A stretch of 64,000 nucleotides of DNA from Pseudomonas batumici (GCF_000820515.1 NZ_JXDG01000053.1:1-64000), one strand, 5' to 3'; positions 25,408-34,633 are shown, numbered from the stretch's first letter. A program made the numbers and translations. Notes: a model not told the origin generated them from the letters alone.

Positions 25408-26295
25408 ATGGCCAGACGTCGCCAACACGAAGAGCATGTGAATCACGAGCGCTGGTTGGTGTCCTACGCCGACTTCATCACGCTGCTGTTCGCCTTTTTC
25501 GTGGTCATGTACTCGATTTCCTCGATCAACGAGGGCAAGTACAAGGTGATTTCCCAGGCGCTGATCGGGGTATTCAACGAAGCCGATCACAGCCTCAAGC
25601 CGATTCCCATCGGCGAGGAGCGCCCAGTGACGGTCAAACCGGCGGACCCGCTGATCAAGGACAGCGAACAGACCGACGCCGCTCTCGGGCAGGGCGCCAA
25701 GGATCCGCTCAAGAGCATCGCCGACGATATCAGCGCGGCGTTCGGCGACCTGATCAGATCCAACCAGATGACCGTGCGCGGCAACGAACTGTGGGTCGAG
25801 ATCGAGCTCAACTCCAGCCTGCTGTTCGGCAGCGGCGATGCGATGCCCAGCGACATGGCGTTCAACATCATCGACAAGGTGGCGAAGATCCTCAAGCCCT
25901 TCGACAACCCGATCCACGTCGAAGGTTTTACCGACGACCAGCCGATCAGCACCGCGCAGTATCCCACCAACTGGGAGTTGTCCTCCGCCCGTTCGGCGAG
26001 CATCGTGCGGATGATGGCCATGGACGGGGTCAACCCCGGCCGCCTGGCCTCGGTGGGCTATGGCGAGTTCCAGCCGGTGGCCAACAACGCCACGGCCGAA
26101 GGCCGGGCGCGCAACCGCCGGGTGGTGCTGGTGGTGTCGCGTAACCTGGATGTGCGCCGCAGCCTGACCGGTACCGGCACGGCCAATGCAAAACCGGACG
26201 CGGCGTTGAGGCGGGCTGGCACACAAACTGCACCGCCAGCGATAAAGCAAGCGGTACGCGAGAACGCCGTCAAATCTCCGGCACCTGCTCTATAA
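25408..26295 (+). CDS. motD: MotD, flagellar stator protein (MotB family)
   Basis: MotD anchors the MotC/MotD stator to peptidoglycan and carries the proton-binding aspartate (D22 in SYADFITLLFAFFVVMYSI). The 295-residue protein has one membrane helix (about 20-42), a plug/linker, and an OmpA-like peptidoglycan-binding domain (about 115-250, VEGFTDDQPI and ASVGYGEFQP). The C-terminal tail of about 45 residues is unconserved. It follows motC by 10 bases. Confidence 0.95.
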   Translation: MARRRQHEEHVNHERWLVSYADFITLLFAFFVVMYSISSINEGKYKVISQALIGVFNEADHSLKPIPIGEERPVTVKPADPLIKDSEQTDAALGQGAKDPLKSIADDISAAFGDLIRSNQMTVRGNELWVEIELNSSLLFGSGDAMPSDMAFNIIDKVAKILKPFDNPIHVEGFTDDQPISTAQYPTNWELSSARSASIVRMMAMDGVNPGRLASVGYGEFQPVANNATAEGRARNRRVVLVVSRNLDVRRSLTGTGTANAKPDAALRRAGTQTAPPAIKQAVRENAVKSPAPAL

Positions 26296-26346
26296 CTTGG
26301 CGCTATTTCTCGGCAGGCTTGATGCTTGTCGGGAGGAATACACTGA

Positions 26347-27135
26347 ATGAGAGTCTGGGCAGTAGCCAATCAAAAGGGTGGCGTCGGTAAGACCACTTCC
26401 TCCATCGCTTTAGCCGGATTGCTGGCCGAGGCGGGCAAGCGCGTGGTCGTCGTCGACCTCGACCCCCACGGCTCGATGACCAGCTACTTCGGCTACGACC
26501 CCGATACCCTGGAGCACAGCACCTTCGACCTGTTCCAGCACCGGGGCACGGTGCCCGAGGGCTTGCCCGGGCAATTGCTGCTGTCCACCAGCGACGAGCG
26601 GATTTCCCTGCTGCCGTCGAGCACCGCACTGGCGACCCTGGAGCGCCTGTCGCCGGGCCAGAGCGGCCTGGGCCTGGTGATCGCCAAGAGCCTGGCGCAA
26701 CTGTGGCAGGATTTCGACTACGCGGTGATCGACAGCCCGCCGTTGCTGGGCGTGCTGATGGTCAACGCCCTGGCGGCGAGCCAGCAACTGGTGGTCCCGG
26801 TGCAGACCGAGCACCTGGCTGTCAAGGGCCTGGAGCGGATGGTCAACACCCTGGCGATGATCAACCGTTCGCGCAAGCAGGCCTTGCCCTACACCATCGT
26901 GCCGACCCTGTTCGACCGTCGCACCCAGGCGTCCATGGGCACCTTGCGGGTCCTGCGCGACAAGTTCCCGGAGACCATCTGGCAGGGCTACATTCCGGTC
27001 GACACCCGCCTGCGCGATGCCAGCCGGGCCGGTGTCACACCGTCGCAGTTCGACGGCAAGAGTCGTGGCGTGCTGGCCTACCGGGCACTGCTCAAGCACC
27101 TGCTGACCCAGCAACTCATCCCGCAGGTGGCCTGA
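26347..27135 (+). CDS. ParA-family ATPase of the chemotaxis cluster (ParC/Soj-like)
   Basis: A 262-residue ParA-type ATPase with the deviant Walker A QKGGVGKTTSS (residues 9-19), VDLDPHGS as A' and IDSPPLLG as Walker B. Without a parB next to it and standing between motD and a CheW-domain protein, it matches the polar ParC of Vibrio and the PA1462-type protein of P. aeruginosa, which place and partition chemosensory arrays at the pole. The family is read directly; the array-positioning role is inferred from that synteny. Confidence 0.88.
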   Translation: MRVWAVANQKGGVGKTTSSIALAGLLAEAGKRVVVVDLDPHGSMTSYFGYDPDTLEHSTFDLFQHRGTVPEGLPGQLLLSTSDERISLLPSSTALATLERLSPGQSGLGLVIAKSLAQLWQDFDYAVIDSPPLLGVLMVNALAASQQLVVPVQTEHLAVKGLERMVNTLAMINRSRKQALPYTIVPTLFDRRTQASMGTLRVLRDKFPETIWQGYIPVDTRLRDASRAGVTPSQFDGKSRGVLAYRALLKHLLTQQLIPQVA

Positions 27136-27207
27136 CGTGACCCACTCCTCAAGTCACCGGCTTGTCCAGCCGATACCTTCTACAGGTTACTGCCGCGGGA
27201 CATCTCC

Positions 27208-28098
27208 ATGGGCACTCACATGATCCGTCCTGTCGACATCACCACACGGCCGCAAGTGGCGCTGCAATCCTACCTGGACGCGCTGCTGCAAGAGGCGACC
27301 GAAGAGTTGCCGGTGGACATCGCCGTTGCCGTCGAGGCGCCGGTATCGATACCGCTGCCGGTAGAACCGAGCCTGGCCAGTGGGCTGGACGAGTTCCAGG
27401 CCGCCGTGCTCGAAGAGCAGGCCCGCGATGCGTTGACCGCAGCCCTGGCTGCCGCACCTGTCGTGACGGCACCGGTGGCACTGGAAGTACCGGTGGCGAT
27501 ACCACAGGTTTTGCCGGTCGCCCCCGTGGTGGTGGAGCCGGTGGTCGAGGTGCACCTGCCGCCCGCCGTGAATATTCCACCGCCGCCGGTGCAGGGCGAC
27601 GAGCGCCCGCATTGGGCGGCCGAGCCTTTCGAATGCCTGCTGTTCGACGTCGCCGGACTGACCCTGGCGGTGCCGCTGGTGTGCCTGGGTTCGATCTATT
27701 CGCTGGCGGGGCACGAGTTGACGCCCTTGTTCGGTCAGCCGGAATGGTTCCTCGGGATCCTGCCGAGCCAGGCCGGCAACCTGAAAGTCCTGGACACCGC
27801 CCGTTGGGTGATGCCGGACCGTTATCGCGACGATTTCCGCCAGGGGCTGCAGTATGTGATCTCGGTCCAGGGCTACGAATGGGGGCTGGCGGTGCATCAG
27901 GTCAGTCGCTCCCTGCGCCTGGACCCCGACGAAATCAAATGGCGCACCCATCGTGGGCAGCGACCGTGGCTGGCGGGCACGGTCATCGAACACATGTGTG
28001 CGTTGCTCGACGTCTCCGAACTGGCCGAACTGATCGCCAGCGGAGCGGTGAAACAACTGCAAGCGAACAAGCCAACCGGCAAGCCAACGAACAAATAA
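27208..28098 (+). CDS. CheW-domain protein with long Pro/Val-rich N-terminus (ParP-like)
   Basis: A 296-residue protein. About 125 residues rich in Val, Pro, Ala and Glu come first, then a CheW-like domain (about 140-285). That shape, next to a ParA-like ATPase, resembles ParP, which ties the polar ATPase to CheA and receptor arrays. The ATG at 27208 has GCGGGAC about 8 bases upstream; an ATG four codons later is the alternative. Terminator-like DNA follows before cheW. Confidence 0.85.
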   Translation: MGTHMIRPVDITTRPQVALQSYLDALLQEATEELPVDIAVAVEAPVSIPLPVEPSLASGLDEFQAAVLEEQARDALTAALAAAPVVTAPVALEVPVAIPQVLPVAPVVVEPVVEVHLPPAVNIPPPPVQGDERPHWAAEPFECLLFDVAGLTLAVPLVCLGSIYSLAGHELTPLFGQPEWFLGILPSQAGNLKVLDTARWVMPDRYRDDFRQGLQYVISVQGYEWGLAVHQVSRSLRLDPDEIKWRTHRGQRPWLAGTVIEHMCALLDVSELAELIASGAVKQLQANKPTGKPTNK

Positions 28099-28104
28099 CG
28101 GTGG

Positions 28105-28128
28105 CCTCGCGGTCCCCCCGCGAGGTTT
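28105..28128 (+). terminator. Hairpin between the ParP-like gene and cheW
   Basis: CCTCGCGG (28105-28112) pairs with CCGCGAGG (28118-28125) across a 5-base loop, followed by TTT. The stem is strong and the T-tract short; partial termination or mRNA end protection upstream of cheW is likely. Confidence 0.55.
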
Positions 28129-28171
28129 GCCAGAGCACACACCGTATCAACGGTCATTGAGGGTCAGGGGT

Positions 28172-28654
28172 ATGAATAAGTCGTCGTCCGCACAGAGTTC
28201 CGAAGATCCGATCCTGCAATGGGTAACCTTCAAGCTGGATAACGAGTCCTACGGGATCAACGTGATGCGCGTCCAGGAAGTCCTGCGCTACACCGAGATC
28301 GCCCCGGTACCGGGTGCGCCGAGCTATGTGCTGGGCATCATCAACCTGCGCGGCAATGTCGTCACCGTGATCGACACCCGCCAGCGTTTCGGCCTGATGC
28401 CGACCGAAGTGAACGACAACACCCGCATCGTGATCATCGAGGCGGACAAGCAAGTGGTCGGGATCATGGTCGACAGCGTGGCGGAAGTGGTCTACCTGCG
28501 CCAGTCGGAAGTCGAAACCGCGCCGAACGTGGGTAACGACGAGTCGGCCAAGTTCATCCAGGGCGTGTGCAACAAGAACAATGAACTGCTGATTCTGGTT
28601 GAGCTGGACAAGATGATGAGCGAAGAAGAATGGTCCGAGCTGGAGAGCATCTGA
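28172..28654 (+). CDS. cheW: CheW, chemotaxis coupling protein
   Basis: CheW bridges CheA and receptors. From the ATG at 28172 (GGGTCAGGGG just upstream) the protein has 160 residues. It is a single CheW domain with the signature YVLGIINLRGNVVTVIDTR and begins MNKSSSAQSSEDPILQW as in other pseudomonads. The next gene starts immediately after its stop. Confidence 0.96.
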   Translation: MNKSSSAQSSEDPILQWVTFKLDNESYGINVMRVQEVLRYTEIAPVPGAPSYVLGIINLRGNVVTVIDTRQRFGLMPTEVNDNTRIVIIEADKQVVGIMVDSVAEVVYLRQSEVETAPNVGNDESAKFIQGVCNKNNELLILVELDKMMSEEEWSELESI

Positions 28655-29047
28655 TTGATTCTTGAGGTCGCCGTGATTCTCCTGGCCCTGTTGTGGGTCG
28701 GGACCGTGGGCATGTTCGTGGTCCATGTCCGCAACCAGCGGTTGATTGCCGCGCAACAGGCCGAGGGTGATGCGCTGCGTGACCAGCGCATCAAGGAACT
28801 GGCGCGGCGGGTGGACAACTTCCAGAACGGCACCGTGCGCATGGGCGAGGACCTGCACGAGCTGCGGGCCGTCGTGGCGCCGTTGCCGGAAAAGCTGGCG
28901 CAGCTGGAGCAGCGTGATCCGTCGAGCCTGTCCTTCGCCCAGGCCGCCAGGCTGGTGGGGATGGGGGCCAGCGTCGACGAGCTGACGCAGGCCTGCGGCC
29001 TGACCCAGGCCGAAGCGGAACTGATGAGTAAGTTGCACCGCAGTTGA
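28655..29047 (+). CDS. DUF2802 family membrane-anchored protein
   Basis: A 130-residue protein begun by TTG directly after the cheW stop. It has one N-terminal membrane helix (about 3-24), a charged helical region (about 30-85) and a C-terminal segment (about 95-128) with the look of a small HTH-like motif (ARLVGMGASVDELTQACGLT). DUF2802 proteins lie at the end of chemotaxis clusters in many gamma-proteobacteria; their job is unknown. The start is uncertain because TTG is rare, but no better codon lies before the membrane helix. Confidence 0.78.
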   Translation: MILEVAVILLALLWVGTVGMFVVHVRNQRLIAAQQAEGDALRDQRIKELARRVDNFQNGTVRMGEDLHELRAVVAPLPEKLAQLEQRDPSSLSFAQAARLVGMGASVDELTQACGLTQAEAELMSKLHRS

Positions 29048-29101
29048 TGCGTTCGCGGCTTGCCTGAGCCCGGCGGCGTCCTTGGACGGGCGCCACGGGG
29101 G

Positions 29102-29899
29102 TCAGTGACGGGTCGCGATCCAGATCAGCAGGCCGGCCTGGAACATCGCAAAGGCCACCAGGCAGGTGATGGTGAAGCGCAAGCCGGTGTCTTCACGCTT
29201 GAATTTGCTCACGCGTTCTTCCTGCTGGCGCAGCTTCACCTCCTGTTCCTGCAGGTTCTGCTCGGCGGTCTGGAGCATCTGCGCGGCTTCCAGTATTTCG
29301 ACGAATTGCAGCTTTTCGCTGTTCCATTGGCTGCGCAGTTCGCCGACCTGGACATCCTTGTAGCTGCCCTTGAGGTGCAGGGGATCGGCATACGCCACTT
29401 CGAAACCCTGGACCTTGAGGAAGTGATCGCGACGCAGGCGGGTGTCTTCGTTCAAGGCGTCCTTGTTTTGCAGGGCGGCGCCATCGACGCGGTAGTGCGA
29501 GCCTTTCTTCTGTGCCCAGATCGCCGCCTGGGCGGCCAGGAAGCGCCCGATACCGCGGTTCGCGGGTTCGATCTGCAAGCCGCTTTCCGGCTCGAAACGC
29601 ACGCGCTTGGTGCTGTGGTCGACCCACACGTCCAGGTGGTTTTGCTCCTTGCGTACCCGTTGTCCCGGCAGTTGGATCTCCAGGCGCAGCAGGCTGCGCT
29701 CCTTGCTATGGCGCTCGGCGTAGCCGAACTGGACAAAGCGCAGGGGGCGGGCACCGGTAGCGCGGTCGGTGGTCAGCGGCGCCAGACGCAGCAGCTTGAA
29801 GTGCTCGGGCTGCACGTCCGCCCACGGCAGTTCCACCGGGGTCGGCGCGGCTTCGGCGTCTTCGGCGGGGCTTTCGGGTGAGGCTTGGGTATCAGTCAT
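29102..29899 (-). CDS. Conserved hypothetical protein, coiled coil plus C-terminal membrane anchor
   Basis: A 265-residue protein with an acidic Pro/Ala/Glu-rich N-terminus (1-28) and a globular part (about 30-185). The stretch GIGRFLAAQAAIWAQKKG ... FLKVQGFEVAYAD in that part looks faintly like a GNAT acetyltransferase core. A Gln/Glu-rich coiled coil (about 195-235) and a single membrane helix at the very end (about 240-260) follow. It is therefore probably tail-anchored with its bulk in the cytoplasm. It lies on minus just past the chemotaxis genes. I do not recognise its function; the GNAT likeness is only visual. Confidence 0.8.
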   Translation of the reverse strand: MTDTQASPESPAEDAEAAPTPVELPWADVQPEHFKLLRLAPLTTDRATGARPLRFVQFGYAERHSKERSLLRLEIQLPGQRVRKEQNHLDVWVDHSTKRVRFEPESGLQIEPANRGIGRFLAAQAAIWAQKKGSHYRVDGAALQNKDALNEDTRLRRDHFLKVQGFEVAYADPLHLKGSYKDVQVGELRSQWNSEKLQFVEILEAAQMLQTAEQNLQEQEVKLRQQEERVSKFKREDTGLRFTITCLVAFAMFQAGLLIWIATRH

Positions 29900-30009
29900 T
29901 CGGCAAGATCCTGTCCGTGTCCAGCTTGCCGGTCACACTATCGGTACCGGCAATGAATTATCGGCCGCTTTCGCCAGGACTGGAGAACAAAATGCCGTCG
30001 TGCCCGGCG

Positions 30010-30963
30010 TCAGTGGCGGGGCAGCCCGTCAATGAAGGCGAGGATCCGGCTGCCCAGTTCCGCGGCCAGGGGCAGTTGCGGGTCCCGGTAGGACGCCAGT
30101 TGGCTCTGGGTGTCGGCGGGCACGATGCGCAGCACATGGTTCATGCCGTCGATCAGCACCAGCTGCGCATCCGGCCTGGCGGCCTTCAGCGCCTGGGCAT
30201 CGCCGACGCCGACCTGGAGGTCGTTGCGGCCCTGGACGATCAGCGCGGGGATCTTCAGCCGGGCGAAGGCCGCGGCCGGGTCCTGGCGAAACAGGCTGAT
30301 CAGGTAGGGCTGGACGCTCGGGCGGAAAATCGGTCGCAGCGGCGCGGGGATGTCGTTGTCCAGTTGCCCGGCCTTGAGGCTGTCGAGCAGTTCGTTGGCC
30401 CGCAGCATCAGGCCCGGTGGCAGGTTATTGGCCATTTGCTGGCGCACCACGAGGTCCACGGGACGGCCGCTGCCGGCGATGCTGATGAGCGCCGCGGCAT
30501 CCAGCTGGGGTGCCGCCAGGGTGGCGATCAATGCGCCCTCGCTGTGGCCGAGCAGGATCAGCGGCCCGAAACGCGGGTCGGCCTTGAGTTTCCGGCCCCA
30601 GGCCACGACATCCGCCACATAGCCCTCGACACTCAGGCCGCGCTCATCGGGTCCGGCGGCGAGGCTGGCGGCCACGCCGCGCTTGTCATAGCGCACGCTG
30701 GCGATGTTGTGACCGGCCAGCACCCAGGCCAGGCGCTTGAGGCTGTCGGTGCGGCCGCCATCGGGGTTGTTGCCGTCGCGATCGGTGGGACCGGAACCGG
30801 AGACGATCAGCACCACCGGCACCGGTGCGTCCGACCTGGGCAGCAGCAACGAGCCGAACAGCTCGCCGCTGCCGGTGTCCAGGGTGATCGGTTGTTGCAA
30901 CACGGAGGCCTGGGCCAGGCCGGAAATCAGGGTCAGGACCAGCAGAATCAATCGCAGCATCAT
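30010..30963 (-). CDS. Secreted alpha/beta hydrolase
   Basis: A 317-residue serine hydrolase with a signal peptide (MMLRLILLVLTLISGLAQA). It carries the oxyanion-type VSGSGPTDRDG, the nucleophile elbow LGHSEGA, an acid in VQGRNDLQVG and a terminal His in GMNHVLR, so it is a periplasmic or exported esterase/peptidase-like enzyme. I chose the first of two adjacent ATGs before the signal peptide; a longer in-frame opening upstream lacks any signal for initiation. It diverges from aroC with 127 bases between. Substrate is unknown. Confidence 0.85.
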   Translation of the reverse strand: MMLRLILLVLTLISGLAQASVLQQPITLDTGSGELFGSLLLPRSDAPVPVVLIVSGSGPTDRDGNNPDGGRTDSLKRLAWVLAGHNIASVRYDKRGVAASLAAGPDERGLSVEGYVADVVAWGRKLKADPRFGPLILLGHSEGALIATLAAPQLDAAALISIAGSGRPVDLVVRQQMANNLPPGLMLRANELLDSLKAGQLDNDIPAPLRPIFRPSVQPYLISLFRQDPAAAFARLKIPALIVQGRNDLQVGVGDAQALKAARPDAQLVLIDGMNHVLRIVPADTQSQLASYRDPQLPLAAELGSRILAFIDGLPRH

Positions 30964-31042
30964 CACGCCATCATTTACACAGTGTCGGTTCGACTCGCCG
31001 CCGGCGATAAGGTTCGAGGATGAACTACTGGGATAGCCCGCG

Positions 31043-31048
31043 TATACT
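31043..31048 (+). promoter_or_regulatory. Candidate -10 element upstream of aroC
   Basis: TATACT stands 43 bases before the aroC ATG, a sensible distance for a sigma-70 -10 box. No clear -35 hexamer is visible at the proper spacing. Confidence 0.35.
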
Positions 31049-31090
31049 GGCACGCTTGGTTATTCAGACTCGATTCGCGGAGCGCCCTGC

Positions 31091-32182
31091 ATGTCCGGCA
31101 ATACCTACGGCAAGCTGTTCACTGTCACCACCGCAGGCGAAAGCCATGGCCCGGCGTTGGTCGCCATTGTCGACGGCTGCCCTCCGGGTCTTGAGCTGTC
31201 CCTGGACGACCTGCAGCGCGACCTCGACCGCCGCAAGCCGGGCACCAGTCGCCATACCACCCAGCGCCAGGAAGCCGACGAAGTGGAAATCCTCTCGGGG
31301 GTTTTCGAAGGCCGCACCACCGGTTGCGCCATTGGCCTGCTGATCCGCAACACCGACCAGAAGTCCAAGGACTACTCGGCGATCAAGGACCTGTTCCGCC
31401 CGGCCCACGCCGACTACACCTACCACCACAAGTATGGCGAGCGCGACTATCGCGGCGGTGGCCGCAGTTCCGCCCGGGAAACCGCCATGCGCGTGGCGGC
31501 CGGCGCGATTGCGAAGAAGTTCCTGGCCAGCCAGGGCATCGTCATCCGCGGCTACATGAGCCAGCTGGGCCCCATCGAAATCCCGTTCAAGACCTGGGAC
31601 TCGGTGGAGCGCAACGCGTTCTTCTGCCCCGATCCGGACAAGGTGCCCGAACTGGAAGCCTATATGGACCAGCTGCGGCGCGACCAGGACTCGGTCGGCG
31701 CGAAGATCACCGTGGTGGCCGAGGGCGTGATGCCGGGCCTGGGCGAACCGATCTTCGACCGTCTGGATGCCGAGCTGGCCCATGCGCTGATGAGCATCAA
31801 CGCGGTCAAGGGCGTCGAAATCGGCGCCGGCTTTGCCTGCGTGGCCCAGCGCGGCACCGAGCACCGCGACGAACTGACCCCCGAAGGTTTCCTCAGCAAC
31901 AACGCCGGCGGCATCCTCGGCGGGATTTCCTCCGGCCAGCCGATTGTCGCGCACCTGGCCCTCAAGCCCACCTCGAGCATCACCACGCCGGGACGCTCCA
32001 TCGATATCCACGGCAACCCCGTGGAGGTGATCACCAAGGGCCGCCACGACCCTTGCGTGGGCATCCGCGCCACCCCGATCGCCGAAGCGATGATGGCGAT
32101 CGTGCTGATGGACCACCTGCTGCGTCACCGCGGACAGAACGCCGACGTGCGGGTCGCCACACCGGTACTGGGCCAGCTGTAA
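31091..32182 (+). CDS. aroC: Chorismate synthase
   Basis: AroC converts 5-enolpyruvylshikimate-3-phosphate to chorismate, the last common step of aromatic synthesis, using reduced FMN. The 363 residues are full length with the family signatures GESHGPALVAIVDGCPPG near the start, GRSSARETAMRVAAGAIAKK near 125-144, and GISSGQPI near 280. Its stop shares a base with the ATG of the MFS gene (TAATG), so the two are probably translated together. Confidence 0.97.
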   Translation: MSGNTYGKLFTVTTAGESHGPALVAIVDGCPPGLELSLDDLQRDLDRRKPGTSRHTTQRQEADEVEILSGVFEGRTTGCAIGLLIRNTDQKSKDYSAIKDLFRPAHADYTYHHKYGERDYRGGGRSSARETAMRVAAGAIAKKFLASQGIVIRGYMSQLGPIEIPFKTWDSVERNAFFCPDPDKVPELEAYMDQLRRDQDSVGAKITVVAEGVMPGLGEPIFDRLDAELAHALMSINAVKGVEIGAGFACVAQRGTEHRDELTPEGFLSNNAGGILGGISSGQPIVAHLALKPTSSITTPGRSIDIHGNPVEVITKGRHDPCVGIRATPIAEAMMAIVLMDHLLRHRGQNADVRVATPVLGQL

Positions 32183-33342
32183 TGCCGGGGGCGCCGCTCC
32201 CTTACTGGCGGTTGTCCAGTTTCTACCTGTTCTACTTCGCGTTGCTGGGAGCGACGGCGCCGTTCCTGGCGCTGTACTTCCACCACCTGGGGTTTGCCCC
32301 GGCGCGGATCGGCGAGCTGGTGGCGATTCCCATGCTGATGCGCTGCGTGGCGCCGAATATCTGGGGCTGGCTGGGTGACTACAGCGGTCGGCGCCTGGCG
32401 ATCGTGCGCTTCGGCGCGGTCTGCACCCTGCTGGCGTTTTCGCTGATCTTCGTCGACAAAAGCTATGGCTGGCTGGCGCTGGTCATGGCCCTGCATGCGT
32501 TTTTCTGGCATGCGGTGCTGCCGCAGTTCGAAGTCATCACCCTGGCGCATCTGAAGGCCCAGGGACAGGCGGCGCGCTACAGCCAGATCCGCTTGTGGGG
32601 CTCCATCGGTTTCATCTTCACCGTGGTGGGGCTCGGGCGCCTGTTCGAGTGGCTGAGCCTGGATATCTACCCGGTGGCCATCGTGGTGATCATGACGGGG
32701 ATCGTCCTGAGCAGCGTCTGGGTGCCCAGTGCCCAGCCGCCGAACCAGGGCCAGCGAGCGTCCGGCGAAGGCTTTCTGCGACAGTTGCGCAGCCCCGGGG
32801 TGCTGGCGTTCTATGCCTGTGTCGCGCTGATGCAGATGAGCCATGGTCCGTACTACACCTTCATCACCCTGCACCTGGAACACCTCGGCTACACGCGCGG
32901 GTTGATCGGTATGCTTTGGGCACTGGGGGTGGTGGCGGAAGTGCTGATGTTCCTGGCCATGAGCCGGATCCTCGCGCGCTTTTCGGTGCGTCGGGTGCTG
33001 CTCGCCAGTTTCCTGGCGGCCGCCGTGCGCTGGCTGTTGCTGGGGGCCCTGGCCGATCACCTGGCGGTGCTGCTGTTCGCGCAAGTGCTGCACGCGGCGA
33101 CCTTCGCCAGCTTTCACGCTTCGGCCATCCATTTCGTGCAACGTAGCTTCGGGGCGCGCCAGCAGGGCCAGGGGCAGGCGTTGTACGCCGCGCTGTCCGG
33201 CACCGGCGGGGCCCTGGGCGCGTTGTACGCCGGCTACAGCTGGAACAGCCTGGGGCCGGCCTGGACCTTCAGTATCGCCAGCCTCGCGGCCTTGGCCGCG
33301 GCCATCATCATCGCCACGCGCATGCAGGAGGAGCGGCCATGA
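32182..33342 (+). CDS. MFS transporter (HcaT/phenylpropionate-permease-like family)
   Basis: A 386-residue major facilitator with about twelve membrane helices and the loop 2-3 motif GWLGDYSGRR. It is of the compact MFS_1-like type to which HcaT belongs. The ATG overlaps the aroC stop and its own end overlaps mtnB by 4 bases. The order aroC-MFS-mtnB-mtnD-mtnC matches my memory of P. aeruginosa PA1681-PA1685. A substrate linked to methionine salvage or aromatics is possible but not shown. Confidence 0.88.
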   Translation: MPGAPLPYWRLSSFYLFYFALLGATAPFLALYFHHLGFAPARIGELVAIPMLMRCVAPNIWGWLGDYSGRRLAIVRFGAVCTLLAFSLIFVDKSYGWLALVMALHAFFWHAVLPQFEVITLAHLKAQGQAARYSQIRLWGSIGFIFTVVGLGRLFEWLSLDIYPVAIVVIMTGIVLSSVWVPSAQPPNQGQRASGEGFLRQLRSPGVLAFYACVALMQMSHGPYYTFITLHLEHLGYTRGLIGMLWALGVVAEVLMFLAMSRILARFSVRRVLLASFLAAAVRWLLLGALADHLAVLLFAQVLHAATFASFHASAIHFVQRSFGARQQGQGQALYAALSGTGGALGALYAGYSWNSLGPAWTFSIASLAALAAAIIIATRMQEERP

Positions 33343-33959
33343 GTCTGACCCGTGAACAACTGAGCCAGGAAATCATCGAGGCCGGGCGCTTCCTGTATGG
33401 TCGCGGCTGGTCGCCGGCCACCAGCAGCAACTATTCGACCCGCCTGTCGGCCAGCCAGGCGCTGCTGACGGTTTCCGGCAAGCACAAGGGGCAGTTGGGC
33501 CCGGACGATGTACTCGCCACCGACCTGGCGGGCAACAGCCTGGAACCGGGCAAGAAACCCTCGGCGGAAACCTTGCTGCACACCCAGCTCTATGGCTGGC
33601 GAGCGGAGATCGGCGCGGTGCTGCACACCCATTCGGTGAATGCCACGGTGTTGTCGCGGATGACCCCAGGCGAGTTCATCGATTTCGAGGACTATGAACT
33701 GCAGAAGGCCTTCTGCGGGGTGTCGACCCACGAGTCGAGGGTGCGGGTGCCGATCTTCGACAACGACCAGGATATTGCGCGCCTGGCGGCCCGGGTGCAG
33801 CCTTGGCTCGACGCGCATCCCGATTGCGTCGGCTACCTGATCCGCGGGCACGGCCTCTACACCTGGGGCGCCCGCATGAGCGACGCCCTGCGCCAGATCG
33901 AAGCGTTCGAGTTTCTCTTCGAATGCGAGTTGAAAACCCGTTCGCTGCGTTGTTCCTGA
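33339..33959 (+). CDS. mtnB: Methylthioribulose-1-phosphate dehydratase
   Basis: MtnB, a class II aldolase-fold zinc enzyme, dehydrates 5-methylthioribulose-1-phosphate in the methionine salvage pathway. The 206-residue protein has the zinc motif HTHSVNATVLSRM (about 93-105) with a further His in IRGHGLYTWG and the N-terminal WSPATSSNYSTR that marks this subfamily. It overlaps the upstream MFS gene by 4 bases; mtnD and mtnC follow. Confidence 0.95.
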   Translation: MSLTREQLSQEIIEAGRFLYGRGWSPATSSNYSTRLSASQALLTVSGKHKGQLGPDDVLATDLAGNSLEPGKKPSAETLLHTQLYGWRAEIGAVLHTHSVNATVLSRMTPGEFIDFEDYELQKAFCGVSTHESRVRVPIFDNDQDIARLAARVQPWLDAHPDCVGYLIRGHGLYTWGARMSDALRQIEAFEFLFECELKTRSLRCS

Positions 33960-34060
33960 ACAGCGGTTTTTGCACGGACCCGTTGATTGTCTGATTATTC
34001 GCTGCGTCGGATCGGCCCCAGAGCAGGCCGACGCTGAGCCAAGTCGAGGAATAGAGCCCC

Positions 34061-34606
34061 ATGAGCAGCCTGTCCGTTTACCACGTTTCAAGCCCGGACC
34101 TCCCGAACAAGGTCCTGACCCATTTCGACGACATTGCCTCGACCCTGGCCGAGCAAGGGGTGCGCTTCGACCGTTGGCAAGCGGCGGCGCCGATCCAGCC
34201 CGGTGCCAGCCAGGAAGAAGTGATTGCCGCTTATCAGGTGCAGATCGACCGCTTGATGACCGAGTGCGGCTACATCACCGTCGACGTCGTCAGCCTGAAC
34301 AGCGATCACCCGCAGAAGGCCGAGTTGCGCGCCAAGTTCCTCGACGAGCACCGGCATGGCGAAGACGAAGTGCGTTTCTTCGTCGCCGGCCGTGGCTTGT
34401 TCTCCTTGCACATCGGCGAATATGTCTATGCCGTGCTGTGTGAGAAGAACGACCTGATTTCGGTGCCGGCCGGCACGCCGCACTGGTTCGACATGGGTGA
34501 GCATCCGCATTTCGTCGCCATCCGCCTGTTCAACAATCCCGAAGGCTGGGTTGCCCAGTTCACCGGCGAGGACATCGCCGAGCGTTTCCCGCGTCTCGAA
34601 GACTGA
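34061..34606 (+). CDS. mtnD: Acireductone dioxygenase
   Basis: MtnD is the cupin metal enzyme that splits acireductone: the iron form yields the 2-oxoacid of methionine, the nickel form off-pathway products. The 181 residues include the metal ligands of EHRHGEDEVRFF and the later His in GTPHWFDMG. GAGGAA lies upstream of the ATG. It is 101 bases after mtnB and 27 before mtnC. Confidence 0.96.
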   Translation: MSSLSVYHVSSPDLPNKVLTHFDDIASTLAEQGVRFDRWQAAAPIQPGASQEEVIAAYQVQIDRLMTECGYITVDVVSLNSDHPQKAELRAKFLDEHRHGEDEVRFFVAGRGLFSLHIGEYVYAVLCEKNDLISVPAGTPHWFDMGEHPHFVAIRLFNNPEGWVAQFTGEDIAERFPRLED

Positions 34607-34633
34607 ACCTGGCACCCCCCAGAAGGACCCGAT

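Noticed and set aside
31324..33342. 672-codon + frame running from inside aroC into the MFS gene
   Set aside because: The first half is aroC read in a wrong frame; only the part from 32182 encodes the MFS protein.
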